Assembly: GCF_023074175.1 (NCBI RefSeq)
Contig: NZ_JADPKS010000050.1
Span: forward strand, 39,920 to 103,919
DNA from: Bradyrhizobium sp. 139
GTDB lineage: Bacteria; Pseudomonadota; Alphaproteobacteria; Rhizobiales; Xanthobacteraceae
Reading direction: 5' to 3'
Length of the DNA: 64,000 bases
In this document: piece after piece, positions 24,742 to 33,107 of the stretch
Layout: each line of letters begins with the position of its first letter
How positions within the stretch are numbered: position 1 is the stretch's first letter
The notes under the pieces: model-generated
Told to the model about the DNA's origin: nothing
Databases searched by the model: none
What the model saw: the letters and a program-made list of their open reading frames with translations, nothing else
Program-made: the position numbers and the translations under genes

Positions 24742-26025
24742 ATGACCGAGCTGTTGACCGAGTAGGGGCGAGCGTCCTGGCTCTCCGCGATCTGGGCGGC
24801 GCGTTACCGCACGCCGGCCCGCTTCGTCGCTCTGGTCGCGCTGCTACTGCCGTGGACCACCACCGGGCTGACCTTTGCACTCGTGTCCTGGCTGATCGCC
24901 TTCGCGTTCGTGGATCTCAGGGAGTTTCCGCGCTCATTGCGGCGCCCGATCTGCCTCCTGCCGATCGGACTGGTCGTTCTCGCCGTCGCCGGGATGCTCT
25001 GGTCGGATGCGCCATGGCCTGAGCGAGCCCATGCGATCGGACCGCCGGCGAAGCTCCTGGTGATTCCGCTGCTGATCTATCAGTTCGAGCGCTGGCCCCA
25101 CGGCAACTGGGTGTTTTCCGCGTTCCTGGCGTCGTGCGCGGTGTTGATGCTGTATTCCTTCGCCGCCGCGATCGACCCCGCACTGTCGCTGAAACTGTAT
25201 CTGTCGCGCGGACCCTACAAGGTCGAGAGCGGGATCGCGGTCCGCAACTATATCGACCAGAGCCAGGAGTTCGCGCTCTGCGCGATCGCGCTGGTCTATC
25301 CGATCGTGACGCTGGTCCGCCGGGGTCCGCATTCGGATCGCGGCGCTGTTCGCCATATCGGCGATCGGCTTCCTTGCCAACATGATGTTCATGGTGGTCT
25401 CGCGCACGGCGCTGGTGACGCTGCCGATCCTGCTCGCGGTGTTTGCGCTGCTGCATCTGCGCTGGCGGGCGGCGCTCGTCGCCGGCGGAGCGACGGCGTT
25501 GGTCGCCGTATCGCTCTGGGCCGTGTCGCCGCATCTGCGCGCGACCGTCGGCAAATTCCAGAGCGATTATGAAAGGAGCTTGGAGGCCGAGAACAATTCG
25601 ATCAGCGGCATGGGCTCACGTCTGGAATACTGGCGGAAGTCCCTGGGATTCATCGCCGACGCGCCGCTGATCGGGCACGGCACCGGCCCGATCCGAGGCC
25701 TGTTCGCAAGTGTGGCCGTCGATGCGGATATCGATCCACTGCGCGGCGAGGTCGTCAGCAACCCGCACATCAGACCCTCAGCGTTGCCGTGCAGTGGGGC
25801 GTCGTCGGAATCCTGGTGGTGCTCTATGCGCTGTGGCTTGCGCACCTTCTGATGTTTCGCGGCGAGGGGCTGGCCTGCTGGATCGGCATGCTGATCGTGG
25901 TGCAGAACATGCTGTCCTCACTGCTCAACACGCATTTGTTCGATTTCACCTCGGGCTGGATCTACGTGCTCGATGTCGGCGTCGCCGGCGGCATGGCGCT
26001 CGCTGCGAAGAAGACACAGAGCTAA
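24742..26025 (+). pseudogene. O-antigen ligase (WaaL-like) gene, inactivated
   Basis: Three frame segments read as one O-antigen ligase family protein: 24742-~25320 ('TPARFVALVALLLPWTTTG', 'YIDQSQEFALCAIAL'), ~25325-~25765 ('NMMFMVVSRTALVTLPILLA', 'ERSLEAENNSISGMGSRLEYWRKS', 'APLIGHGTGP'), and ~25767-26025 ('AVQWGVVGILVVLYALWLAHL'). Three lesions are seen: an in-frame TAG at codon 8 (24763), one extra G near 25320, and one missing A near 25766 (N-P-H-N-Q-T expected). Full length would be 428 codons, many membrane helices. Functional copies join polysaccharide to lipid A core. It overlaps the convergent TauE gene by 4 nt. Confidence 0.85.
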
Positions 26026-26765
26026 TGCGCGCCAAAGCTGTTCCAGACGAGGCCGAGACCTGACAGGAACAAGAGGCCGAGCACGACATCGCCGAAATGT
26101 TTGTCGCTCAGCGCGTGATAGACGCGCGCACCGGCCCATGCGCCGATCAGCGTGCCCGGGAAGGCGACCAGCGCGAGCCAGACCACCTTGAAGGCGACGA
26201 GGCCTGACGCCGTCTGCAACACCAGCGCGGTGGCGAGCACCGTGGAATTGAAGAGCTGGAAGATGCCGCGGCGCTCGTGCTTGTTCCAGCCGCGGATATT
26301 GGCCCACAGGATCGGCAGCGGTCCCGACAGGCCGGCCAGGCCGCCCAAAATGCCGCCGGCAAAGCCGATTGCGCCGTCGGCGATCCGGCCGCCGAACGTG
26401 ACGGCGAGCGGCCTCTTGTTCAGGTAGAGAGCCGTTGAAAAAATCAGGATCAGCACGCCGACGCTCAGCTTGAACACTTTTGGATCGGCGGAGGCGACCA
26501 TCATGGTCCCGAGCGGCACGCCAATCAGTCCTCCGATCAGGAATGGCCAGACCAGCGACAGGTCAAAACTCTTCCACATCGACGGCAGCGTCGAGCTCTG
26601 CGCGATCACCGAGCAGATCAGCACCAGCGGCACCGCGAGCGAGGGCGGCAGCACGTAGAGCCAGATGCCGAGCGCCATCAGCGCCGTGCCGAAGCCGGCC
26701 AGCCCCGAGACGAAGCCGCCGGCCAATGCGCCGAACAGCAGCAGCGCGTAAGTGAGCGTTTCCAA
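26022..26765 (-). CDS. TauE/SafE family permease
   Basis: 247 residues with eight or so membrane segments and the family marks 'GFVSGLAGFGTALMALGIWL' at residues 17-36 and 'GFAGGILGGLAGLSGPLPILWANIRGW' in the second half, an inverted repeat of the first. Family members export sulfite or sulfoacetate, or take up related anions; the solute is not known here. It converges on the O-antigen-ligase pseudogene, sharing the last 4 nt. Spacer of 231 nt to the next gene. Confidence 0.9.
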   Translation of the reverse strand: METLTYALLLFGALAGGFVSGLAGFGTALMALGIWLYVLPPSLAVPLVLICSVIAQSSTLPSMWKSFDLSLVWPFLIGGLIGVPLGTMMVASADPKVFKLSVGVLILIFSTALYLNKRPLAVTFGGRIADGAIGFAGGILGGLAGLSGPLPILWANIRGWNKHERRGIFQLFNSTVLATALVLQTASGLVAFKVVWLALVAFPGTLIGAWAGARVYHALSDKHFGDVVLGLLFLSGLGLVWNSFGAH

Positions 26766-26996
26766 CAGATTGTCCTTGTCGCAATGGGCGATACCGAACT
26801 GTTGATCGCCACCGCCCGCATAGCACGGTTGCGGCCGTGCAGGTCAATTTCAAAACCGCACGCAAGCGTGATCCCCACCGGTGGGCGTTCGCGAAAGACA
26901 GGCCTACATGATGGCCGTAGCTGAATCTGGGGGCCCGCCCGACGCGATGATGCGCTCCGATTGGCCTCTCCCCGAACGAGATGATGGAGAACGACC

Positions 26997-27266
26997 ATGA
27001 CCCGCACGAAGATTGCCGTTGCGGCCGCGCTGCTGTCTGCTGCGGCCCTGATGCCGACCATGGCGCAGGCGCAGTTTTCCGAGCCCGCGGCCTATCAGGC
27101 CGCCCATCCCGATCGCGATGTGCTGAATGGCGGCCAGCTCACGCCTGCGGCGCGCGCGGCTCTCGGCCAGCAGGGAACGCCGAGCGATGCCTATGCATCG
27201 CAGGCCTATCCGTCAGCCGTTGCGCCGGTGGTCCGCTCGCGCCATCGCCATCGCCATCGGCAATAG
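26997..27266 (+). CDS. Small secreted protein of unknown function
   Basis: 89 residues. Signal peptide with core AVAAALLSAAALMPTM and cleavage at AQA-QF (residue ~24). The mature ~64 residues are Ala/Gln/Pro-rich and end in alternating Arg/His (RSRHRHRHRQ), a tail that could bind metals. GGAG precedes the ATG. It is monocistronic and ends 17 nt before a hairpin at 27284-27333. No family name recognised. Confidence 0.7.
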   Translation: MTRTKIAVAAALLSAAALMPTMAQAQFSEPAAYQAAHPDRDVLNGGQLTPAARAALGQQGTPSDAYASQAYPSAVAPVVRSRHRHRHRQ

Positions 27267-27283
27267 TAAGCGGCTCATTGGTT

Positions 27284-27333
27284 AAGCATGATCATTCTCG
27301 GACAACCGCTGCACACTTTTCCGGATCATGCTT
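27284..27333. terminator. Hairpin between convergent genes (repeat-like)
   Basis: Arms AAGCATGATC (27284-27293) and GATCATGCTT (27324-27333) around a 30-nt loop. It sits exactly between the end of the small secreted protein gene and the end of mocR, so it may terminate both. The sequence looks like a further dispersed repeat family. Confidence 0.6.
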
Positions 27334-28703
27334 TAGACGATCTGCCTGGTGTCGGCGGGTCTGTGCAGCGCGCCGACCAGGATGCGCAGCGCTTCCGTCA
27401 ATTCCGCTCGATTGCGCGCTGCGCCGAGCGAGACGCGCGCTGCATGCGGCGGTGTTCCGTTCACAGTGAAAGCATCGCCGCCGACGACTGCAAGACCATT
27501 CCGCAACAGATGCGCGGCGACGTCGGGACGGCCATCCGGCAGCCGCAGCCAGAGATGATGCGCGGCTGGCTTGGCCAGGAACCGAAAGCCTTTCAGCGCG
27601 CGTTGGGCAAGCTGCTGGCGGCCGACCGCCTCGTTGCGGATGGCGGTGATGATGCGATCGGCGATGCCGTTCTCGATCCAATGCGTCACCAGCGCTACCA
27701 TCAACGGCGCCGGCATCTGCACGGTGGCCTGCAAGCAGGCACGCATGTCCTGCTGCGCGGCGTGGTCGGGAGCGACGAGGTAAGCGACGCGCAGCGCCGG
27801 CGCGATGCATTTTGAGAGCGTTGTCGCAAGATAGGTCCGCTCCGGAATGAGGTTTGCGATCGGCGATGCCGAACGGTCGAGCAATCCGTAGGCATCGTCT
27901 TCGATCAGCGCCGTATCGGCTTCGCTGATGATCTTTGCGATCGCGTTGCGCCGTTCGGCGGAAAGCGTCGCGGTGGTCGGATTGTGCAGCGTTGGAATGA
28001 GATAGACGGCTTTCGGTCGGTGCGTGCGGCACGCCTTCGCAAGTGCATCGGGCAGGATGCCGCCGTCATCCATGGCGACGCCAACGAGCTTGACGCCGAG
28101 CTGTGCCGCGGCGGCCTTGATGCCGGGGAAGGTGAGGGCTTCCGTCAGCACGATTTCGCCGGGCCGCGCCAGATGGGCGAGCAGGTTGAACAGGATCGTC
28201 TGTGCGCCCGGAAAGATCACGACTCTGTCGGCCTGCGCGTGCGGAACGCGTGCACGCATCCAGCGTGCCGCGACCTCGCGCTCATGCGCGCTGCCGCCGG
28301 GCGGCTGATAGTTGAGATGCGCGGTCAGGCCCGATTGCGCGCGGACGGCTTCCATTCCCGCGATGATGCGCTCGTCGAGCTGGGCCTCGAGTGGATGCGG
28401 CGGCACGTTCATCGAGAGGTCGATCGCGACGGGGTGGGGCATGTCGACCGCGCGGCGCGCGCTGGTCTCCGATACGAAGGAGCCTCGTCCGACCCGGGCT
28501 TCCATGATGCCGCGGCGCCGCGCCTCGGTGTAGGCGCGCGTCACCGTCGTGAGATCGATGCCGAGCACTTTGGCCAGCGCGCGCTGCGTCGGCAGTTGCT
28601 GGCCGCGCACCAGCCGGCCCGCGGCGATGTCGGCCTCCATGGCCTCGACGATGCGCTGGTAGCGCGGCCCGCTCAGCTCCGAAATTGTAGGGGTCCAATC
28701 CAT
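27333..28703 (-). CDS. MocR family regulator (GntR HTH fused to aminotransferase-like domain)
   Basis: 456 residues. The winged-helix DNA-binding domain occupies about residues 10-75 ('RYQRIVEAMEADIAAGRLVRGQQLPTQRALAKVLGIDLTTVTRAY'), followed by a fold-type I aminotransferase domain with 'AVYLIPTLHNPTTATLSAERR', 'ALIEDDAYGLL' and the PLP-lysine region 'YLATTLSKCIAPALRVAYL'. Such proteins are PLP-responsive transcription factors, not enzymes. It is divergent from the DUF983 gene with a 79-nt spacer holding repeated 9-mers that fit MocR binding sites. Target likely the DUF983 gene and/or itself; ligand unknown. Confidence 0.93.
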   Translation of the reverse strand: MDWTPTISELSGPRYQRIVEAMEADIAAGRLVRGQQLPTQRALAKVLGIDLTTVTRAYTEARRRGIMEARVGRGSFVSETSARRAVDMPHPVAIDLSMNVPPHPLEAQLDERIIAGMEAVRAQSGLTAHLNYQPPGGSAHEREVAARWMRARVPHAQADRVVIFPGAQTILFNLLAHLARPGEIVLTEALTFPGIKAAAAQLGVKLVGVAMDDGGILPDALAKACRTHRPKAVYLIPTLHNPTTATLSAERRNAIAKIISEADTALIEDDAYGLLDRSASPIANLIPERTYLATTLSKCIAPALRVAYLVAPDHAAQQDMRACLQATVQMPAPLMVALVTHWIENGIADRIITAIRNEAVGRQQLAQRALKGFRFLAKPAAHHLWLRLPDGRPDVAAHLLRNGLAVVGGDAFTVNGTPPHAARVSLGAARNRAELTEALRILVGALHRPADTRQIV

Positions 28704-28759
28704 GCAATATAGCCCATTCTCCTTTGAATGTATGGATAGAGGATATTATTGTATGGATC
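28698..28759. promoter_or_regulatory. Candidate MocR operator: two direct repeats and an inverted copy
   Basis: TGTATGGAT occurs at 28729-28737 and again at 28750-28758, 21 bp (two helical turns) apart. An inverted copy with one mismatch (ATCCATGCA) lies at 28698-28706 over the mocR start codon. MocR proteins usually recognise such direct repeats. Confidence 0.55.
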
Positions 28760-28782
28760 GGCGAAAAGGAAGAGGTGTGGTC

Positions 28783-29208
28783 ATGGCGACCAATTCAGTT
28801 TCTCTGGCGAAGGCGATGTGGCGCGGTTTTCGCGGCAAGTGCCCGAACTGCGGCGAAGGGCATCTGTTCGGCCGTTTCCTGAAGGTCACCGATACCTGCG
28901 ATCATTGCGGCGAGGAGCTGTTCCACCAGCGCGCCGATGACCTCCCCGCTTATCTCGTGATCGTCGTGGTCGGCCATCTCGTGGTGCCGGCGATCCTCGC
29001 GGTCGAGACCGCCTATGCGCCGGCAGTCTGGTTGCAGCTGGCGGTGTGGCTGCCAATGACGCTGTTTGCTTCGCTGGCACTGTTGCAACCGACCAAGGGC
29101 GGCATCGTGGGACTGCAATGGCAGATCGGCATGCACGGCTTCGAGGCAAGCAAGCTGCGGCGCGAGCTTGCGCCGGTGCTGGTGAAGGTGGACACGCGCG
29201 CGGCCTGA
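28783..29208 (+). CDS. DUF983 zinc-ribbon membrane protein
   Basis: 141 residues. Two CxxC pairs near the N-terminus ('CPNCGEGHLFG' and 'CDHCGEELFHQR') form a small zinc ribbon; two membrane segments follow ('YLVIVVVGHLVVPAILAV' and 'LQLAVWLPMTLFASLALL'). DUF983 is widespread in alphaproteobacteria, sometimes near cytochrome oxidase genes, but its function is not established. The ATG at 28783 has GGAAGAGGTG upstream; in-frame ATGs to 28702 would give a longer start overlapping the operator region and are disfavoured. Confidence 0.88.
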   Translation: MATNSVSLAKAMWRGFRGKCPNCGEGHLFGRFLKVTDTCDHCGEELFHQRADDLPAYLVIVVVGHLVVPAILAVETAYAPAVWLQLAVWLPMTLFASLALLQPTKGGIVGLQWQIGMHGFEASKLRRELAPVLVKVDTRAA

Positions 29209-29265
29209 GCGGCAGCGTTTACATCGCGCGCTCGGCCCCTACACTCCATCGTACAAACAAGAACG

Positions 29266-29343
29266 ATGGAAACACCGATGGCCGCACGCTCGAAGACTTT
29301 TCTGCTCTGTCATGGCGCATGGTCCGGCGGTTGGGCCTTGATT
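29266..29343 (+). pseudogene. 5' remnant of an alpha/beta-hydrolase gene
   Basis: The reading frame gives M-E-T-P-M-A-A-R-S-K-T-F then LLCHGAWSGGWAL, the typical N-terminal strand and oxyanion 'HGAW.GGW' motif of alpha/beta hydrolases such as MenH- or esterase-like proteins. After about residue 25 the sequence becomes repeat family C (29343-29425) and all downstream hydrolase sequence is missing. Confidence 0.65.
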
Positions 29344-29425
29344 CGTCATTGCGGGGCGTGCGCAGCACGAACTATGAATGCGCAATTGCGCATCATGGCT
29401 CTCGCTTCGCGAGCCCCGGAATGAC
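29343..29425. repeat. Dispersed repeat, family C (copy 1)
   Basis: 'CGTCATTGCGGGGCGTGCGC' at the left, an inner hairpin GCGCAATTGCGC, and 'CGCTTCGCGAGCCCCGGAAT' 'GAC' at the right. Same family as 47815-47856. It marks the break point of the hydrolase remnant. Confidence 0.75.
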
Positions 29426-29442
29426 AGCCGGGCCAAAATGGT

Positions 29443-29475
29443 GAGGGGCCCGATGCGGTCAGCATCGAACCCCTC
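29443..29475 (-). terminator. Terminator hairpin of rnpB
   Basis: In minus orientation GAGGGGTTCGATGC and GCATCGGGCCCCTC pair over 14 bp (two G-U pairs) with a 5-nt loop, directly after the 3' end of the RNase P RNA; a short T-rich run (CATTTT) follows. Confidence 0.7.
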
Positions 29476-29484
29476 GTTGCAAGA

Positions 29485-29916
29485 TATCAGCCGGCCTGTA
29501 AGCCGGGTTCTGTAGGGCACCGTCCGCTTGCGCGAACGATACGTGACGGCCATTCCTCTGGGACCATGTTTGCACATGGCCTCGAGCAACCTACCCGGAC
29601 GGCGGGCCTGACATCGCCCCGCGGCGTTATCGCTTGCGCGAACAGCCCGCTACGCCGTCCCTATTCGGTTTTGCTCCCGGTGGGGTTTACCATGCCGGCT
29701 CCGTTGCCGCAGCCGCGGTGCGCTCTTACCGCACCTTTTCACCCTTACCTCGCCAAAGCCCCCGAAGGGGCGACGGCGGGCGGTTCGTTCTCTGTGGCAC
29801 TTTCCCTAAGGTCACCCTCGCCGGACGTTATCCGGCACCGTATGTCAAGGGAGCCCAGACTTTCCTCCCCGGCGGCCTTTCGGCCCCTGCCGGAGCGGCC
29901 GTCCGGCCGACTGACG
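29485..29916 (-). ncRNA. rnpB: RNase P RNA, bacterial A type
   Basis: The catalytic RNA of RNase P, which removes the 5' leader from tRNA precursors. Read on the minus strand it contains the conserved core blocks: GAGGAAAGTCTGGGCTCC near the 5' end (P4 5' strand), GGGTGAAAAGGTGCGGTAAG, the AAACCCCACCGGGAGCA segment, and near the 3' end CAGAGGAATGGCCGTCA-type P4 3' strand followed by AGAACCCGGCTTACAGGCC. P1 forms between TCAGTCGGCC at the 5' end and GGCCGGCTGA at the 3' end, which sets the boundaries within a few nt. Open frames crossing this interval are not genes. Confidence 0.95.
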
Positions 29917-29997
29917 GCTTACGCATGGGGCATTTGTGACGGTTCCGTCAAGCGGAGATCGCCGCGCACGCGGTCGTCAAATAATTTATCCTGAAGA

Positions 29998-30024
29998 TGT
30001 CGTTTGGTGTGTGCCCCGTTCGAC
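29998..30024 (+). promoter_or_regulatory. Candidate ECF42-type promoter of the YCII/sigma operon
   Basis: TGTCGT (29998-30003) and CGAC (30021-30024) are 17 nt apart and about 40 nt upstream of the YCII start. This resembles the TGTCGA / CGTC-like elements I recall for ECF42 sigma factors. From memory, not tested. Confidence 0.4.
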
Positions 30025-30062
30025 TGCATGTCGGCGATCCAGCCGAACAACAGGAGTAACCG

Positions 30063-30413
30063 ATGCAGTATCTGCTGCTGATCTACCGGAACGAAGCGAA
30101 ACTGATCAACATGACTCCCGAGGACCGGCAAAAGGTGTCGGCGGAGTACGGTGCTTATACCCAGTCCATCGTCCAGAGCGGCAACTTCAAGGCTGGCGAT
30201 GGCCTGCAGCCGACCACGACGGCGACTACCGTCCGCGTGCGCGAGGGCAAGATCATGACAACCGATGGTCCGTTCGCGGAGACCCGCGAGCAACTCGGCG
30301 GCTACTATCTGGTCGAAGCCAAGGATCTCGATACCGCGATTGCACTGGCTGCGCGGATTCCGGAAGCCAAAGAGGGATCGATCGAAGTCAGGCCGGTCAT
30401 GATCTACAAGTGA
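30063..30413 (+). CDS. YCII-related (DGPF) domain protein
   Basis: 116 residues, a complete YCII/DGPF domain: '[12 protein letters not shown]' at the start, the diagnostic '[31 protein letters not shown]' in the middle and 'IEVRPVM' at the end. A dimeric alpha-beta barrel fold is expected, cytoplasmic. This family is the standard genomic partner of ECF42 sigma factors, whose gene begins at the overlapping GTG of its stop codon (GTGA). AGGAG precedes the ATG by 7 nt. Biochemical role unknown. Confidence 0.92.
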   Translation: MQYLLLIYRNEAKLINMTPEDRQKVSAEYGAYTQSIVQSGNFKAGDGLQPTTTATTVRVREGKIMTTDGPFAETREQLGGYYLVEAKDLDTAIALAARIPEAKEGSIEVRPVMIYK

Positions 30414-31645
30414 TTTCGTCCACCGATATCGACAAGATCTTTCGCGACGAGGCGGGGCGGGCGCTGGCCACCCTGATCCGCCTCGTCGGCGATTTCGATC
30501 TCGCCGAGGATGCGCTTCAGGATGGCTTTGCGGTCGCGCTCGAGCGCTGGCCTGCGTGCGGGATGCCGGACAATCCGCGCGCCTGGCTGGTCAACGTCGC
30601 CCGCAACAAGGCGATCGATCGGGTCCGCCGCCAGATTGCGTTTCGCGGCAAGCAGCAGGCGCTCGTACACGAGCTCGAGCTGAACGCGCAGGCGCCCGAC
30701 GAGACGCCGGCGATGCTCGACGATGATATGCTGCGGCTGATCTTCACCTGCTGCCATCCCGCGTTCGCGCCCGAGGTCCAGGTCGCATTGACGCTGCGCA
30801 CCGTCGGCGGGCTCTCGACCTCGCAGGTCGCGCGGGCTTTCCTCGTCGGTGAGGAAGCGATGGCGCAGCGCCTCGTCCGCGCCAAGCAGAAGATCAGGCT
30901 CGCCGGCATTCCCTATGAGGTGCCCGAGCCCGACGCGCTGGCGCCGAGGCTCGACGGCGTGCTGGCCGTGATCTATCTCGTCTTTACCGAAGGCTATGTC
31001 GCGACCTCGGGTGCAGATCTGATGCGGGCCGATCTTGCGGTCGAAGCCATCCGGCTCGGCCGTTTGCTCGATCGGCTGATGCCCGATCGCGCCGGGATCA
31101 AAGGCCTGCTCGCCCTGATGCTGCTGCATGACGCGCGGCGCGCCGGGCGCGAGACCGCCGCCGGCGACATCGTGCTGCTGGAAGAGCAGGACCGCACGCT
31201 GTGGGATCGCGCGCAGATCGAGGAAGGTCTGCGATTGGTGGACGATGCGCTGCGCGTGCTCGGGCTGCCGCAAGCCTATGCGGTGCAGGCCGCGATCGCG
31301 GCGCTGCATGCGCGTGCGTCGAGCTTTGAGGAGACTGACTGGCCGCAGATCGCCGGACTCTATGAGGTGCTGCTGCGCATCAGCCCGTCTCCCGTGATCG
31401 AGCTCAACCACGCCGCGGCGGTGTCGATGGTCGACGGTCCGGACCGCGCGCTCGATCTCGTCGACGCGATCACCGCGCGCGGCGGGCTTCGTGGCTATGA
31501 GCCATTGCCGGCGGTGCGTGCGGATCTGCTGCGACGGCTCGGCCGCAAGGACGAAGCGCGCGAGGCCTATCGCGCGGCGACGGAAGCGACGCAACTGGAG
31601 CCGTTGCGGCGGCTGTATGCGCGAAGGATGAGGGAGATGGATTGA
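30410..31645 (+). CDS. ECF42-type RNA polymerase sigma factor with C-terminal TPR-like domain
   Basis: 411 residues. Sigma region 2 spans about residues 12-75 ('[33 protein letters not shown]', '[20 protein letters not shown]'), region 4 about 115-175 ('[41 protein letters not shown]'), and the remaining ~230 residues are helical pairs of the C-terminal extension typical of ECF42. No anti-sigma gene is adjacent, as in that group. The GTG at 30410 overlaps the YCII stop by 3 nt, indicating coupling. It probably directs transcription of the YCII gene and itself; the inducing condition is unknown. Confidence 0.93.
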   Translation: MISSTDIDKIFRDEAGRALATLIRLVGDFDLAEDALQDGFAVALERWPACGMPDNPRAWLVNVARNKAIDRVRRQIAFRGKQQALVHELELNAQAPDETPAMLDDDMLRLIFTCCHPAFAPEVQVALTLRTVGGLSTSQVARAFLVGEEAMAQRLVRAKQKIRLAGIPYEVPEPDALAPRLDGVLAVIYLVFTEGYVATSGADLMRADLAVEAIRLGRLLDRLMPDRAGIKGLLALMLLHDARRAGRETAAGDIVLLEEQDRTLWDRAQIEEGLRLVDDALRVLGLPQAYAVQAAIAALHARASSFEETDWPQIAGLYEVLLRISPSPVIELNHAAAVSMVDGPDRALDLVDAITARGGLRGYEPLPAVRADLLRRLGRKDEAREAYRAATEATQLEPLRRLYARRMREMD

Positions 31646-31650
31646 GTTTC

Positions 31651-31736
31651 GTCATGGCCGGGCTTGTCCCGGCCATCCACGTTCTTCCTGCGCGGAGACA
31701 AAGACGTGGATGCCAGGGACAAGCCCGGGCATGACG
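31651..31736. repeat. Dispersed palindromic repeat, family B (copy 3)
   Basis: 'GTCATGGCCGGGCTTGTCCC' ... 'ATCCACG' ... 'CGTGGATGCCAGGGACAAGC' 'CCGGGCATGAC'. Between the convergent sigma-factor and amidase genes. Confidence 0.88.
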
Positions 31737-31766
31737 GAGCAAGAGGTACATTCGCGACGACGGATC

Positions 31767-32630
31767 CTATTTCGACGCCACCGCCGCCCCCTCCGCCGGG
31801 AGGCTCGCCAGCAGCGCCTGCAAGGTCGACAGCGTCGAGTGATCCGCGACGCCGTCGAGCCGCGCCGGGCGGAAGTGGCGCTGGAAAGCGGTGACGACTT
31901 CCATCGTCGCGGCGTCGTATTTACCGGTCAGCGGCACGCCGTAGCCATATCGGGCGAGCGCCTGCTGGAGGCTCAGCACCTCGTCGCTGATGGTGCCGAG
32001 CATCAGGCTCTCGCCGCGCACGACCGGCGCGGGTGTCACCCAATGGCCGACGCCGGAATTGGCCAGCGAATGCCATGGGAATTTCTCGCCGGGGTCCTTC
32101 TTGCGCGCAGGTGCGACGTCGGAATGGCCGAGCACCCGGTGCGCGGGCACCTTGCGGCGGAGCATGATGCCGCGGCACAGCGCGATTACGGCAGCAATCT
32201 GGCGCAGCGGAAACTCCGGATAGCCCCAGTCATGGCCGCGATTGATGATCTCGATGCCGATCGAGCAGGAGTTGACGTCGTCTTCGCCGGCCCAGGACGA
32301 GGCCCCCGCGTGCCAGGCGCGCCTTGACTCGGGCACGCATTGCACGATGCGGCCGTCCTCCAGCACGACGTAATGCGCCGACACTTCGGTGCCCGCGGTG
32401 CACAGCCTCGCCAGCGCACCCTCGACATCGGGCATGCCGGTGTAGTGCAGCACGATCATATCCGGCTGCCGTCCCTTGTTGCGGTCGCCATGATTCGGCG
32501 AGGGGATGATGTCGGAGACGGTCGAGGAATCCGGGTCGAACGTCCGCGTATTCGCCGCGGCCTTGGGAACCGGGAGAACGCGTTGACGCTTCGAATCAGA
32601 TCCAGACGGCGTGGACGAACCGGACGACAT
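31767..32630 (-). CDS. N-acetylmuramoyl-L-alanine amidase (AmpD/AmiD-like) with peptidoglycan-binding domain
   Basis: 287 residues. The Amidase_2 domain occupies about residues 35-195 with zinc ligands in 'MIVLHYTGM' and 'HRVLGHSDVAPARKKDPG', and the 'SAHYVVLEDGRIVQCVPE' and 'NSCSIGIEIINRG' blocks. A C-terminal PG_binding_1 domain follows ('EVLSLQQALARYGYGVPLTGKYDAATMEVVTAFQRHF'). It cuts the amide bond between MurNAc and the stem peptide. I see no signal peptide, and the first ~35 residues are low-complexity (Ser/Pro/Arg), so a recycling (cytosolic) role or a later true start is possible. Divergent from the dcw cluster. Confidence 0.9.
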   Translation of the reverse strand: MSSGSSTPSGSDSKRQRVLPVPKAAANTRTFDPDSSTVSDIIPSPNHGDRNKGRQPDMIVLHYTGMPDVEGALARLCTAGTEVSAHYVVLEDGRIVQCVPESRRAWHAGASSWAGEDDVNSCSIGIEIINRGHDWGYPEFPLRQIAAVIALCRGIMLRRKVPAHRVLGHSDVAPARKKDPGEKFPWHSLANSGVGHWVTPAPVVRGESLMLGTISDEVLSLQQALARYGYGVPLTGKYDAATMEVVTAFQRHFRPARLDGVADHSTLSTLQALLASLPAEGAAVASK

Positions 32631-33107
32631 AGACAGCTCAAGTCTGACAGAGAGTGGGCCAAGCCCTTCTCTTTACTATTCCTTTACCCTCCGCCGCGCG
32701 CAATCGCGCGGCGCGGTTAACGGATGCATTTTGGCGCATGTGTGTGGATGGAGCATCACCGCGGAGTCGGTTTATGACGCCAGGTCACTTTTTTGCGTCA
32801 AGTCACCTTTTCGACTTGGAGCGAGCCGATCAACGCTTTCTTAACGCTAAGGGCCGTTACTGAGGGATGAAGAGCCGACCCGCGTCCGGAGGCGGCCAAA
32901 GCGTTTTTGGCTCGAAATCCCATGGCTGCCCGACAAATTCCACTGGGAATACTGGGTTGGCGGCCCGGGATGACCGGGCTCGGTAACCATGCTGCACAAG
33001 GGTTGGGTCGTGGAACCGCCGCGACGCGGAATCATTCGAGGTGCTATGGGCTCGTTCGTCCCCGATCTGGCATCGACGTCAGGCTGGGCGTCCGGCAGGC
33101 GTGGCGC
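32631..33107 (+). promoter_or_regulatory. 477-nt region upstream of the dcw cluster; no mraZ
   Basis: No supportable ORF; in particular nothing resembling MraZ, which in many bacteria begins the dcw cluster. Contains an imperfect direct repeat 'GTCAC-TTTTTTGC-GTCAA' / 'GTCAC-CTTTTCGACTT' near 32785-32817 and AT-rich tracts, so the main dcw promoter is likely here. Confidence 0.5.

Noticed and set aside
24883..25572. Reading the O-antigen ligase as a shorter intact gene starting at the GTG at 24883
   Set aside because: The family N-terminus lies upstream behind the TAG, and the frame runs into unrelated sequence after about 25320.
29566..29994. Open frames across the RNase P RNA
   Set aside because: The interval is explained by the conserved structure of rnpB.
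32907..33107. N-terminal extension of RsmH from 32907
   Set aside because: The extension has no family similarity; RsmH begins at '[15 protein letters not shown]'.
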